A stretch of DNA of 64,000 nt from Gloeocapsopsis dulcis (GCF_032163395.1 NZ_CP119968.1:1597501-1661500), one strand, 5' to 3'. Positions 33,668-42,542 are shown, counted from the first letter of the stretch. Notes: generated by a model not told the origin, from the sequence alone. Made by a program: numbers and translations.

Positions 33668-35257
33668 ATGGCTATTGGCTACGTTGCCCTTGTCCTCCAC
33701 GCCCATCTACCCTTTGTTCGTCATCCTGAAAGCGATTACGTCCTCGAAGAGGAGTGGCTTTATGAAGCCATTACAGAAACTTATATTCCCTTGCTGCAAG
33801 TATTTGAAGGACTCAAGCAAGACGGTATTGACTTCAAGATTACGATGAGTATGACACCGCCGTTGGTGTCGATGTTACAAGATCCGCTATTGCAAGAGCG
33901 GTATGATCACCACTTAGCTATGCTAGAAGAATTAGTTGAGTTGGAAGTTGAACATAACGCACAAAATGGTCATATCCGCTATTTAGCAGAACATTACGCT
34001 AGTGAATTCAACAAAGCGCGTCAGCTATGGGAACGCTATGATGGCGATTTGGTAACAGCATTTAAGCAATTTCAAGATAGTAATAACTTAGAAATTATTA
34101 CCTGTGGTGCCACTCATGGCTATTTGCCATTAATGAAAATGTATCCCCAGGCAGTATGGGCACAAATTCAGGTTGCTTGTGAACACTACGAACAAACTTT
34201 TGGTCGTGCACCTAGAGGTATTTGGCTACCCGAATGCGCTTACTACGAGGGCTTAGAGCGAATGTTAGCCGATGCAGGCTTGCGTTACTTCCTCACCGAT
34301 GGACATGGTATTCTCTACGCCCGTCCGCGCCCGCGCTTTGGCAGTTATGCTCCCATATTTACAGAAACTGGTGTTGCTGCCTTTGGACGCGATCACGAAT
34401 CTTCGCAGCAAGTTTGGTCATCAGAAGTTGGTTATCCTGGTGCAGCAGAATATCGCGAGTTTTACAAAGATCTCGGCTGGGAAGCAGATTACGAATACAT
34501 TAAGCCTTACATCATGCCCAATGGACAGCGGAAAAACACGGGCATCAAATATCATAAAATCACTGGTCGCGGTTTAGGGTTATCGGATAAAGCACTCTAC
34601 GATCCTTATTGGGCGAGAGAAAAAGCCGCCGAACACGCTGGCAACTTCATGTATAATCGCGAACGCCAAGTCGAGCATTTGCATGACATTATGCATCGAC
34701 CGCCAATCATTGTTTCACCTTACGATGCTGAATTATTTGGTCACTGGTGGTATGAAGGTCCTTGGTTTATCGATTACTTATTCCGCAAGTCTTGGTACGA
34801 TCAGGGAACTTATCAAATGACGCACTTGGCAGATTATTTAGTCGCCAACCCAACACAGCAAATTTGTCAACCTTCACAATCAAGTTGGGGTTACAAAGGC
34901 TTTCACGAGTATTGGTTAAATGAAACAAATGCTTGGATTTATCCGCATTTGCACAAAGCTGCGGAACGGATGATTGAACTGTCACGGCGAGAACCTGCAG
35001 ATGAATTAGAATGGCGGGCGTTGAACCAAGCTGCCAGAGAAGTGTTATTAGCACAATCATCGGACTGGGCATTCATTATGCGGACAGGAACGATGGTTCC
35101 CTATGCAGTACGCAGAACGCGATCGCACTTGATGCGTTTTAACAAACTCTACGAAGATATCAATATCGGTAAAATCGATAGCGGCTGGTTGGAAAAAGTA
35201 GAGTCAATGGACAATATTTTCCCTAAAGTCAATTACCGCGTGTATCGTCCGCTTTAA
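33668..35257 (+). CDS. GH57-family 1,4-alpha-glucan branching-type enzyme
   Basis: This 529-residue protein is of the GH57 branching-enzyme type. The nucleophile is the Glu in GIWLPECAYYEG (about Glu183) and the acid is the Asp in SPYDAELFGHWW (about Asp354). Other family blocks are GYVALVLHAHLPFVRHPE at the N-terminus, EIITCGATHGYLPLM, and SSWGYKGFHEYWLNETNAWI. Such enzymes form alpha-1,6 branches in glycogen. The IS200/IS605 right end lies within ~100 bases upstream, so its promoter may be new or inside the IS. A hairpin follows at 35266. Confidence 0.95.
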   Translation: MAIGYVALVLHAHLPFVRHPESDYVLEEEWLYEAITETYIPLLQVFEGLKQDGIDFKITMSMTPPLVSMLQDPLLQERYDHHLAMLEELVELEVEHNAQNGHIRYLAEHYASEFNKARQLWERYDGDLVTAFKQFQDSNNLEIITCGATHGYLPLMKMYPQAVWAQIQVACEHYEQTFGRAPRGIWLPECAYYEGLERMLADAGLRYFLTDGHGILYARPRPRFGSYAPIFTETGVAAFGRDHESSQQVWSSEVGYPGAAEYREFYKDLGWEADYEYIKPYIMPNGQRKNTGIKYHKITGRGLGLSDKALYDPYWAREKAAEHAGNFMYNRERQVEHLHDIMHRPPIIVSPYDAELFGHWWYEGPWFIDYLFRKSWYDQGTYQMTHLADYLVANPTQQICQPSQSSWGYKGFHEYWLNETNAWIYPHLHKAAERMIELSRREPADELEWRALNQAAREVLLAQSSDWAFIMRTGTMVPYAVRRTRSHLMRFNKLYEDINIGKIDSGWLEKVESMDNIFPKVNYRVYRPL

Positions 35258-35265
35258 ACTCGATT

Positions 35266-35293
35266 AGGGTGGGGATTTCCACCCTTCTGTTGT
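35266..35293 (+). terminator. Terminator-like hairpin after the GH57 gene
   Basis: AGGGTGG (35266-35272) pairs perfectly with CCACCCT (35279-35285) around a 6-base loop, followed by TCTGTTGT. It is 8 bases after the stop codon. The T-run is weak. Confidence 0.55.
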
Positions 35294-35470
35294 TGCTCAA
35301 GTTAATTAGGTTACTTCATCCTAGACTTGATTTTGATGAATCAGCATAGCCCATTTTGACACCAGTGGCTCTAATTAAAGCAGATGCGATCGCTGTATAT
35401 CGCAATACAGAAAACCATTGGTTGCCTCAACTTTAATGCGATCGCAGTTAATATTTAGCGATTATTAAAG

Positions 35471-36586
35471 GTGATCAAGCGTTTTTCTAGTTTTCTTCTC
35501 ATTGCCACATCCCTAATGCTATTTTCTGGTTGTGGTTCACCCTCAGCGGATACTCCGGCAAGCAACACAGATAATCCTGCACTTAGCCCTGCTGCAAATA
35601 CAAATCAGAACCTCAAAAACGTCAATGTACAATTAGCTTTCTTGTTTCAAAGCTTAGATGCACCATTAGTTTTAGCAATCAATAAAGGGTATTTTGCTGC
35701 AGAGGGATTGAATGTTACCTACGAACGAGGATTTGGCAACGTAGATACAATTAGTAAGCTTGGTGCAGGCGCATTTGATATTGCCTTTAGCGATATCTAC
35801 AATACGCTGGAATTTAATGATAAAAATCCGAATGACAAAATTATAGCAGTTGCAGTTCCTTTTAATAAAGCACCATTTGCAGTTCTGAGTTTAGATGAAG
35901 CGATCGCCTCACCACAAAATTTAGCAGGTAAAACCCTCGGCGCACCAGCAGGTGATGGTCCACGAAAACTATTTCCATTATTTGCTAAAGAAACTGGAGT
36001 CGATCCCAATTCGGTAACTTGGACAACAATGGAACCAAGACTACGTGAAACATTTCTCCTGCAAGGTAAGGTAGATGCAATCAGTGCTTTTTCTACTTCA
36101 GCTTTACCATCTTTACTTAAAGGTGGAAAAAGCATGGAAGATATTAAAGTTTTTTACTACAATGACTTTGGTTTAGATTTTTATGGCAATGCTATTTTAG
36201 CAAAAGAAAGTTTTGTACAACAGAATCCCGAAGTTCTTCGCGGTTTTGTAAAAGCCTATCTCAAAGGAATGCAAGATACCCTAAGAGATCCCAATGCAGC
36301 ATTAGATGCAGTCGTTGCAGCAGATCAAAGCAAGTTAATTGATCGCGAAGCTGAAAAAGTACGGTTACAAGTAGCACTTAATGACTTAATTATCACTCCA
36401 GAAGCAGAATCGCTTGGTTTAGGTGCAGTTGATCCACAGCGGTTACAAACCTCAATTACACAAACCGTCGAAGGTTTTGGGTTAAATAGTCAACCAACTG
36501 TTGCAGATATCTTTACTGATGAGTTTTTACCACCAAAAGAAGAACGCAATTTACCACCACAAAACGAACGACAACCGTTATCTTAG
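35471..36586 (+). CDS. Orphan ABC substrate-binding lipoprotein (SsuA/TauA/THI5-like)
   Basis: The product starts at GTG with AAAGG just upstream and has a lipoprotein signal ending FSGC (Cys21). The fold family is NMT1/THI5-like, used for sulfonates, nitrate, taurine or pyrimidine precursors: VNVQLAFLFQSLDAPLVLAI, GYFAAEGLNVTYERGFGNVD, FDIAFSDIYNTLEF, and FVKAYLKGMQDTLRDPNAAL. No permease or ATPase gene is next to it, so its partner transporter is elsewhere or lost. Specificity cannot be told. A hairpin cluster follows it. Confidence 0.88.
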   Translation: MIKRFSSFLLIATSLMLFSGCGSPSADTPASNTDNPALSPAANTNQNLKNVNVQLAFLFQSLDAPLVLAINKGYFAAEGLNVTYERGFGNVDTISKLGAGAFDIAFSDIYNTLEFNDKNPNDKIIAVAVPFNKAPFAVLSLDEAIASPQNLAGKTLGAPAGDGPRKLFPLFAKETGVDPNSVTWTTMEPRLRETFLLQGKVDAISAFSTSALPSLLKGGKSMEDIKVFYYNDFGLDFYGNAILAKESFVQQNPEVLRGFVKAYLKGMQDTLRDPNAALDAVVAADQSKLIDREAEKVRLQVALNDLIITPEAESLGLGAVDPQRLQTSITQTVEGFGLNSQPTVADIFTDEFLPPKEERNLPPQNERQPLS

Positions 36587-36643
36587 AATTCCTCAGTGAT
36601 CGCTATTTTCAACACAGGCGATCGTATTTGAAGAATCACACCT

Positions 36644-36773
36644 CCGACTAAAGTCGGGGTTCAAGCAAAGTGTACCTTCGTACACTAAGACAAGATTTTT
36701 GAGGGGGTAAGACATGCCTTACCCGTAGTCCGCGGAGATGGACTTTGTTTATTTAGCAGCGAATTCATTCGCC
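36644..36773. repeat. Hairpin cluster with dispersed element, copy 2
   Basis: Five hairpins follow each other: CCGACT/AGTCGG (36644-36657), AGTGTAC/GTACACT (36669-36686), GGGTAAG/CTTACCC (36705-36724), AGTCC/GGACT (36727-36744) and GCGAAT/ATTCGC (36759-36772). The last two, joined by TTGTTTATTTAGCA, match the elements at 4505 and 51579. The cluster lies between the binding-protein gene and a minus-strand gene relic. Confidence 0.7.
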
Positions 36774-36957
36774 TCTTTAATCAGAGGATTTAAATTATTT
36801 TGCCAAACGTCAATATACAGCTGATCGAAACTATCAAAAAAGCGAGAAGTCGTAAATCAGCGGCAGTACAACTCAATACTTTCTTCGCCGTTGCCGCCGA
36901 AAATTAAGCGCGGGTTGTGTTGGCGTTACTTGATGCGCTGTAAAATGCTTGTGGTTT
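36749..36957 (-). pseudogene. Decayed gene relic of unknown family
   Basis: On the minus strand a readable fragment gives RQHNPRLIFGGNGEESIELY, CR, a stop, FTTSRFFDSFDQLYIDVWQ, then NNLNPLIKEANEFAAK and a stop at 36749-36751. A frameshift near 36930 links it to an upstream piece KTTSILQRIK. The in-frame stop and shift show decay. I do not recognise the parent protein. Its last codons fall within the dispersed hairpin element. Confidence 0.4.
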
Positions 36958-36996
36958 TGGTAATGGGGAATGGGTAATTGGTAATCGGGAATCGGG
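36957..36996. repeat. GGTAAT-type short repeat
   Basis: A run of related units (GGTAATGGGGAATGGG, TAATTGGTAATCGGG). In reverse complement it matches the ATTACCAATCACC-type runs at 40871 and 43241. Confidence 0.5.
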
Positions 36997-37043
36997 TTCA
37001 CGACTCGAATGAATGGTGTCTAATACTCATTTTTATTTTTTAC

Positions 37044-37073
37044 TTGACTTATAACAAACGTTCGATATAAGAT
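37044..37073 (+). promoter_or_regulatory. Promoter with embedded palindrome, likely TetR operator 1
   Basis: TTGACT (37044-37049), an 18-base spacer and TAAGAT (37068-37073) form a good sigma-70-type promoter. The spacer carries the imperfect palindrome ATAACAAACGTTCGATAT (37051-37068; 7 of 9 positions symmetric). A close copy lies at 38934. Its place between -35 and -10, 70 bases before the TetR gene, fits autorepression. Confidence 0.6.
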
Positions 37074-37137
37074 TTGGGACAAGCAAATGTATGCTGCCGA
37101 TTCAATAAAAGACTGGGGTTCGCTTGCTACATAATTT

Positions 37138-37740
37138 ATGCCTAAAATTGTTGACCATGACCAATATCGCAAAGAACTACTCACAAAATGCTTTGATTTA
37201 TTCGCTAACAAGGGGTATGCCTCGGTAACAATGCGCCAAATTGCCCAAGAAATAGGAGTATCGACAGGAACGCTGTATCATTACTTTCCGAGTAAGCAAG
37301 CTTTATTTTGGCAGCTATATGACGAATTTAATGAACGAGACGCAGCAAGTATGAATACTGTATTGAATAGTACTAACACTTTACAGGAACGAATTACAGC
37401 GATATTTGATTATATTGCCCAGAATGAAGATTACTTCTTCAAACAATTTTTGATTACGAGTGACTTTTATCAACAACAAGATCGCACAGAAATTTTGACA
37501 AATGAAACCCTCAAGCGTAACTATGAGTTAAATAGAGATTTTACTGCTAAAGCATTGGGTATCGCCGATCCTGCTTTAGTTAACTTTGCTATTGCTTTAG
37601 TAACAGGAATTATGACTTTACGGCTATTTGAAGGTGATGTCGTTGCGTATGATGAGCAAGCCAAATTATTTAATAAAATGCTGACGCTTTATTTGCAAGA
37701 AGCATCGTTAGATAAGTCTGATGAGTTACCAGTGTCTTAA
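37138..37740 (+). CDS. TetR/AcrR-family repressor
   Basis: The N-terminal helix-turn-helix is typical (CFDLFANKGYASVTMRQIAQ, EIGVSTGTLYHYFPSKQALF). The C-terminal ~140 residues form the variable ligand and dimer domain. It is the first gene of a run with DevB (15 bases later), GNAT, DevC and DevA. This layout, a TetR gene leading a DevBCA-type exporter, suggests that it senses a substrate of the exporter and represses the run through the palindromes at 37051 and 38934. Confidence 0.94.
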   Translation: MPKIVDHDQYRKELLTKCFDLFANKGYASVTMRQIAQEIGVSTGTLYHYFPSKQALFWQLYDEFNERDAASMNTVLNSTNTLQERITAIFDYIAQNEDYFFKQFLITSDFYQQQDRTEILTNETLKRNYELNRDFTAKALGIADPALVNFAIALVTGIMTLRLFEGDVVAYDEQAKLFNKMLTLYLQEASLDKSDELPVS

Positions 37741-37755
37741 AAAGGGAAAAAATCA

Positions 37756-38925
37756 ATGACGCTTGGGTTATTCTCTAAACCAGCAAATCGCAAGTTAATC
37801 GGGTTAATTGTTGCCGCAATGATTACTGGAGGGATTGCGTATTACGGAATTTCTCAGTATGGACAAAGAAAGACACCTCAACCTACTGCAACGGTTCCCG
37901 TCCTCAAAAAAGTAACTGCGCTAGGAAGAATCGAACCTGAAGGTGAAGTCATTCGCTTATCTGCACCCTTGGCGTTAGATGGCGATCGCATTGCCCAAAT
38001 TCTCGTTCAAGAAGGCGATTCCGTGCAAGCAGGTCAAGTTGTGGCAATATTAGATTCACGCGATCGCCTACAAGATGCGTTGCAACAAGCCCAACAACAA
38101 GTTAAAGTCACTCAAGCACGACTCGCACAAGTGAAAGCAGGCGCAAAACGCGGGGAAATTCAAGCCCAGCAAGCAACAATTACTCGACTAGAAGCCGAAT
38201 TAGCAGGTGAAATTGCCGCCCAAAATGCGGCGATCGCTCGTTGGCAATCGGAAGTACGTAACGCCGATGCAGAGTATAATCGCTTTCAACAGTTGTATCG
38301 ACAAGGTGCAATTGCAGCATCTAGTTTAGATAACAAACGTTTAATTGCTGAAACCGCCCAAGCCCAACTTGATGAGGCGCAACAAACCCAAAGTAAAACG
38401 ATAGAATCACTCCAAGCGCAACTAAAAGAAGCACGCGCCACCTTAAATCAAATTGCGGAAGTACGCCCAGTTGATATAGAAGCTGCCCAAAGTGAAGTTG
38501 CAGAAGCGATTGCATCTGTTAAGCGTGCCCAAACTGATTTAGCACAAGCCTACATCAAAGCACCAACATCAGGACAAATTCTCAGGATTCATTCTAGAGT
38601 TGGAGAGAAAATTAGTGATTCTGGGATTGCCGATTTAGCACAAACTGACACAATGCTAGTGGTAGCAGAAGTATATCAAACAGACATCAATAAAGTTAAG
38701 CCAGGACAAACCGCAACAATTACCAGCGAAGCGATCGCCGGAGAACTTCAAGGAGTTGTATCGCACGTAGGTTTACAAGTTGATCGCCAAAATGTTTTCA
38801 GCAATCAACCAGGAGAAAATCTCGATCGTCGCGTTGTTGAAGTCAAAATTCGCCTTAATCCTACCGATAGTAAACAAGTTGCTGGGTTGACAAACTTACA
38901 AGTACAAACAGCAATTCAACTTTAG
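37756..38925 (+). CDS. DevB-like membrane fusion protein of an ABC exporter
   Basis: This is an HlyD-family adaptor linking an inner-membrane ABC exporter to a TolC-type outer channel. One N-terminal helix (about 12-31) is followed by a lipoyl half (ILVQEGDSVQAGQVVAILDS, about 89-108) and a long coiled coil rich in Gln and Ala (about 109-258). A second lipoyl half and beta-barrel follow (QTDINKVKPGQTATITSEAI). In heterocystous cyanobacteria the DevBCA prototype exports envelope glycolipids; here the cargo is unknown. AAAGGGAAAAAATC precedes the start. Confidence 0.9.
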   Translation: MTLGLFSKPANRKLIGLIVAAMITGGIAYYGISQYGQRKTPQPTATVPVLKKVTALGRIEPEGEVIRLSAPLALDGDRIAQILVQEGDSVQAGQVVAILDSRDRLQDALQQAQQQVKVTQARLAQVKAGAKRGEIQAQQATITRLEAELAGEIAAQNAAIARWQSEVRNADAEYNRFQQLYRQGAIAASSLDNKRLIAETAQAQLDEAQQTQSKTIESLQAQLKEARATLNQIAEVRPVDIEAAQSEVAEAIASVKRAQTDLAQAYIKAPTSGQILRIHSRVGEKISDSGIADLAQTDTMLVVAEVYQTDINKVKPGQTATITSEAIAGELQGVVSHVGLQVDRQNVFSNQPGENLDRRVVEVKIRLNPTDSKQVAGLTNLQVQTAIQL

Positions 38926-38933
38926 TTTTATTT

Positions 38934-38951
38934 ATAACGAATGTGCGATAT
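38934..38951 (+). promoter_or_regulatory. Second palindrome, likely TetR operator 2
   Basis: ATAACGAATGTGCGATAT matches the palindrome at 37051 in 15 of 18 positions. It lies 13 bases before the GNAT start codon, between devB and the GNAT gene. It may mark a second regulated promoter inside the operon. Confidence 0.5.
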
Positions 38952-38963
38952 CAGGAGGAGATT

Positions 38964-39578
38964 ATGAGTACAGAAGTTGTGAGTTTAAAGCGATCGCAAA
39001 TTGATGCTGCCAGTGAAGTTCTAGCGCAGGCATTCAACGCCGATCCAATGTTCAGTTACTTTGCTTTAGAAGACGAACCAGCAAGACTCGATCTGATCAA
39101 CTGGGTTGCGAAGACGATATTGCGATACAGCCAACACTATAATCACATCTACACAACGCAACATGACTTAAAAGGAGTTGCAGTATGGCTACCACCGACA
39201 AAATATCCACTCAATAATGTAAGATTTCTACTATCTGGATTATATAGAATCCCTCCCAGACTGCGTTTCGACAGATTCAAACAATTAATTGCTCTATTCT
39301 CCAAACTTGAAGGATACCATCAACAAGATCTGCCAGAAAAACACTGGTATTTATTCATGCTAGGAGTTGCACCCACATATCAAAGCCAAGGAATTGGTAG
39401 TTTACTACTACAACCAATCCTCAAACAAGCAGATCGAGAAAAACTCCCCTGCTACCTAGAAACATCCACCGAAAAAGGCGTACGCTTTTACCAAAGAAAC
39501 GGTTTTGAAGTATTACGATCCGGTACATTTCCAAAAACAAATCTTCAATACTGGACACTCAAACGAGAACCAAGCTAA
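38964..39578 (+). CDS. GNAT-family N-acetyltransferase
   Basis: The acetyl-CoA-binding block is FMLGVAPTYQSQGIGSLLLQ (Q/RxxGxG/A), followed by CYLETSTEKGVRFYQRNGFE typical of GNAT enzymes. I chose ATG 38964 because AGGAGGAG (38953-38960) lies just upstream; a GTG at 38943 overlaps the operator. It is placed between DevB and DevC, which suggests that it modifies the exported compound or detoxifies it. Substrate unknown. Confidence 0.92.
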   Translation: MSTEVVSLKRSQIDAASEVLAQAFNADPMFSYFALEDEPARLDLINWVAKTILRYSQHYNHIYTTQHDLKGVAVWLPPTKYPLNNVRFLLSGLYRIPPRLRFDRFKQLIALFSKLEGYHQQDLPEKHWYLFMLGVAPTYQSQGIGSLLLQPILKQADREKLPCYLETSTEKGVRFYQRNGFEVLRSGTFPKTNLQYWTLKREPS

Positions 39579-39596
39579 CCAATCACATTCGATCTA

Positions 39597-39630
39597 TTCT
39601 TTGCGTCCTTCGTGTCTTCGTGGTTCGTTA
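39597..39630. repeat. Dispersed GGTTCGTT element, copy C (no insert)
   Basis: TTCTTTGCGTCCTTCGTG and TCTTCGTGGTTCGTTA in tandem. It is the simple form of the element at 22488 and 25308, and lies just before the DevC ribosome site. Confidence 0.65.
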
Positions 39631-39646
39631 CCAAAAAGGTATCACT

Positions 39647-40807
39647 ATGCTTCCCAAATGGCTGCGCCGAACGCCTTTAGCATGGCGACAACTCCTCAAA
39701 GAAAAAACCCGCCTACTTGTAGCATTAGCAGGAATAGGCTTTGCAGATATGCTGATATTCGTACAGCTAGGATTACTCGATTCACTTTTCGATTCAGCAA
39801 CCAAATCTCATCAGAACCTGCAAGCAGATCTTGTCTTAATCAATCCACAATTTCAAACGTTATTCTATGTTAAAAACTTTCCGAAAGAACGATTACTACA
39901 GACATTATCTTATGACGGAGTTGCGTCAGTGCGTTCTTTGTATGTCGATACAGCCCAGTGGCGTAGCCCAGAAACACTACTAAGTCGAGGTATTTTAGTA
40001 TGGGGTATCGATCCAGCAAATCCAGCATTTGATTTTCCCGAAGTTAACTCGCATTTAGATCAGTTGAAACAACTAAATCAGATACTATTTGATCGCGCTT
40101 CACGTCCTGAGTATGGACCAATTGCAGATTTACTACAACAAGGAACCCTCACTGCCCAAGTTAACGATCAAACCGTTCAAACTATTGGCTTATTCACATT
40201 AGGTGCTTCTTTTGGTGCTGATGGCAATATTATTACCAGCGATTCGACTTTCTTAAAACTATTTCCCCAACGTCAGCCAAATCAAATTAATGTGGGACTC
40301 ATTCAGTTGCAACCTGGAGTTGATCCACAAACGGTACAAGCTGAATTGCAAGCAGGTTTACCCAATGATGTAAACGTACTCACACCCGAAGAATTTGCGC
40401 AAATTGAAATTAACTACTGGGAAAGTGGCGGGATTGGCTTTATTTTTGGGCTGGGTGTTGTCGTCGGATTCATTGTCGGGATTGTGATTGTTTACCAGAT
40501 TTTGTATTCCGACGTTTCGGATCACTTGCCAGAGTATGCGACATTAAAAGCTATGGGTTACAGCGATCGCTACTTACTCACTGTATTAATGCAAGAAGCT
40601 TTACTTTTAGCCGCGTTAGGTTTTATTCCTGGTTTCCTCTTATCTATAGGGCTGTATCAAATTACTTACATGGCTACACTATTACCAATTGCGATGAAGT
40701 TGGAACGCGCCGCATTTGTGTTGCTACTCACAATTATCATGTGTAGTGTTTCGGGTGCGATCGCGATGCGTAAACTACAATCCGCCGATCCTGCTGATGT
40801 ATTCTAG
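39647..40807 (+). CDS. devC: DevC-like ABC exporter permease
   Basis: This is a DevC-type permease of the MacB/FtsX class. It has one N-terminal helix (about 19-40, LLVALAGIGFADMLIFVQLG), a large periplasmic domain, and three C-terminal helices (FIFGLGVVVGFIVGIVIVYQ, then two more) ending SADPADVF. The start ATG 39647 is preceded by AAAAAGG; a GTG at 39620 falls in a repeat and is less likely. It pairs with DevB upstream and DevA downstream. Confidence 0.93.
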   Translation: MLPKWLRRTPLAWRQLLKEKTRLLVALAGIGFADMLIFVQLGLLDSLFDSATKSHQNLQADLVLINPQFQTLFYVKNFPKERLLQTLSYDGVASVRSLYVDTAQWRSPETLLSRGILVWGIDPANPAFDFPEVNSHLDQLKQLNQILFDRASRPEYGPIADLLQQGTLTAQVNDQTVQTIGLFTLGASFGADGNIITSDSTFLKLFPQRQPNQINVGLIQLQPGVDPQTVQAELQAGLPNDVNVLTPEEFAQIEINYWESGGIGFIFGLGVVVGFIVGIVIVYQILYSDVSDHLPEYATLKAMGYSDRYLLTVLMQEALLLAALGFIPGFLLSIGLYQITYMATLLPIAMKLERAAFVLLLTIIMCSVSGAIAMRKLQSADPADVF

Positions 40808-40870
40808 ATCGTAATTTGCCAAACTCCCGGCTAACCTGTACACATCCAAACTCTCAAAATTAGATCTTCC

Positions 40871-40898
40871 CATTACTAATCACCCATTACCAATCACC
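40871..40898. repeat. ATTACC-type short repeat before devA
   Basis: CATTACTAATCACCC and ATTACCAATCACC follow each other directly before the devA start. Related runs are at 36957 and 43241. Confidence 0.5.
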
Positions 40899-41588
40899 AT
40901 GCAACTCCCCGTTATCTCTATCCACAACCTCAATCATTACTTTGGTGAAGGTACACTACGCAAACAAGTGTTATTTGACATAAATTTAGAGATTCAGGCA
41001 GGCGAAATTGTCATCATGACTGGACCTTCGGGTTCTGGTAAAACAACCTTGCTAACACTTATGGGAGGACTGCGATCTGCACAAGAGGGTAGTTTAAAAA
41101 TACTCGGACAGGAAATGTGTGGTGCGAACAAACGGCAATTAATTGAGATTCGACGCAATGTTGGTTATATTTTTCAAGCACACAACTTAATGACATTTCT
41201 CACTGCAAAACAGAATGTACGGATGTCTTTAGAGTTGCATGATGAGATGATGAATCAAGATTTAGATGCAAAGGCGATCGCCATGTTGGAAGCGGTAGGT
41301 TTAGGCGATCGCGTTGATTATTATCCAGAAAAGCTATCAGGAGGACAGAAGCAAAGAGTTGCGATCGCAAGGGCTTTAATTAGTTATCCGAAAATTGTTT
41401 TAGCTGATGAACCTACTGCTGCACTTGATAAAAAATCTGGACGCGATGTAGTCGAAATTATGCAAAAGTTAGTCAAAGAACAAGGTTCAACAATATTACT
41501 TGTTACCCACGATAACCGCATTTTAGATATTGCGGATCGTATTCTTTATATGGAAGATGGGTGTTTAGTAAATAAGCAGCTTGTGTAA
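40899..41588 (+). CDS. devA: DevA-like ABC exporter ATPase
   Basis: All ATPase motifs are present: Walker A GPSGSGKTTLL, signature LSGGQKQRVAIARAL, Walker B ILADEPTAALD (as VLADEPTAALD), and the switch His in LLVTHDNRI. Length of 229 residues is usual for the DevA/LolD/MacB group. Together with DevB and DevC it would complete a tripartite exporter, lacking only an outer-membrane TolC-type channel. Confidence 0.95.
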   Translation: MQLPVISIHNLNHYFGEGTLRKQVLFDINLEIQAGEIVIMTGPSGSGKTTLLTLMGGLRSAQEGSLKILGQEMCGANKRQLIEIRRNVGYIFQAHNLMTFLTAKQNVRMSLELHDEMMNQDLDAKAIAMLEAVGLGDRVDYYPEKLSGGQKQRVAIARALISYPKIVLADEPTAALDKKSGRDVVEIMQKLVKEQGSTILLVTHDNRILDIADRILYMEDGCLVNKQLV

Positions 41589-41713
41589 ACTTTTCAAAGT
41601 TAATACTCTAACAAAAGAGTGTTACAAATGTTTATGGACTACTCCATTAGGCAAACAATATAAGAAAAAACGATATAATATATAGTTAAATATCTCAAAA
41701 AAGTAGGATAACA

Positions 41714-42274
41714 GTGGAAGTAGATATTACAGAATTTAGGAATTGGCTTACTTTTTCATTAACGTTTTTTGGAGGCTATATTGCTCTCAAAACATATTTA
41801 AATAATCAGAAACAGCGTAAATTAGAGAATAGTTTTCGGATTATCTTAATGTTTAGGAAGTCTTTGCATGAAGGAGATATACAAGCCTGGGAAAAGATTT
41901 TTCATGCAACTTCAGAATCAGTAGGTGCAGAAAGAGGACATTTTGTAGAAATTATTGATGATGAAAGTAGGCAGATACCATTGTCTTATCTCTTTAGCGA
42001 AGGTGCGCCTGATAATGGTGCTGTAGGACGTATGGCTGATTTGTTTGAGTTGATTAGTAGTGAAGTACTTAATAAAACGGTAGAATTTCGAGTAGTATAC
42101 TTCCAATTAGGTCAGCTGATGGATACTACGTACTACTGGTTGAGATTTATAGATAATCCTTACGAAGAATATACTTCTTTCTTGGAGAAACATTATCCTT
42201 GCTTTACTAGATTATATAATAAACATCAAATTGACGAAAAATGGGCAAAAAGAATGTATGCCTATATTGGGTAG
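41714..42274 (+). CDS. Unknown small protein with N-terminal membrane segment
   Basis: I do not recognise the family. The 186-residue product starts at GTG with AGGATAAC just upstream. One N-terminal hydrophobic helix (WLTFSLTFFGGYIALKTYL, about 11-29) is followed by a soluble acidic domain (HEGDIQAWEKIFHATSES, FEFVEIIDDE-like stretch, YYWLRFIDNPYEEYTSFLEK). It stands alone between devA and a gene fragment on the other strand. Confidence 0.65.
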   Translation: MEVDITEFRNWLTFSLTFFGGYIALKTYLNNQKQRKLENSFRIILMFRKSLHEGDIQAWEKIFHATSESVGAERGHFVEIIDDESRQIPLSYLFSEGAPDNGAVGRMADLFELISSEVLNKTVEFRVVYFQLGQLMDTTYYWLRFIDNPYEEYTSFLEKHYPCFTRLYNKHQIDEKWAKRMYAYIG

Positions 42275-42296
42275 AGTTTTTACAAATTTATTAAAA

Positions 42297-42512
42297 TTAT
42301 ATATTATTCCAATACCCTAGATTATAAAAATTCAAGATAGGTGCTAATAATACAAGTAAAATGCTAAATAAACCATTAGCCCACATTAAATATGAACTGT
42401 TACGGTCAGATGAATCTGGTTGAAGGCTAAGCGCTTGTTCTCCTTTTCTTAGTGTCCTCTCTACAATAAAATAACAAGCTATTAAAAAATAAGCTAAGAT
42501 AGTTGTTATCAT
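42297..42512 (-). pseudogene. N-terminal fragment resembling an isoprenylcysteine methyltransferase-like membrane protein
   Basis: The 71-residue frame has two hydrophobic segments and between them YFIVERTLRKGEQALSLQPD and SSDRNSS. This pattern resembles the beginning of ICMT-family membrane methyltransferases, which are normally ~200 residues with a catalytic C-terminal half. That half is absent; the frame stops and the convergent neighbour ends 22 bases later. It could also be a genuine small membrane protein. Confidence 0.4.
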
Positions 42513-42542
42513 TTATCTTACTTGCACTGCTTTACTAAAACA

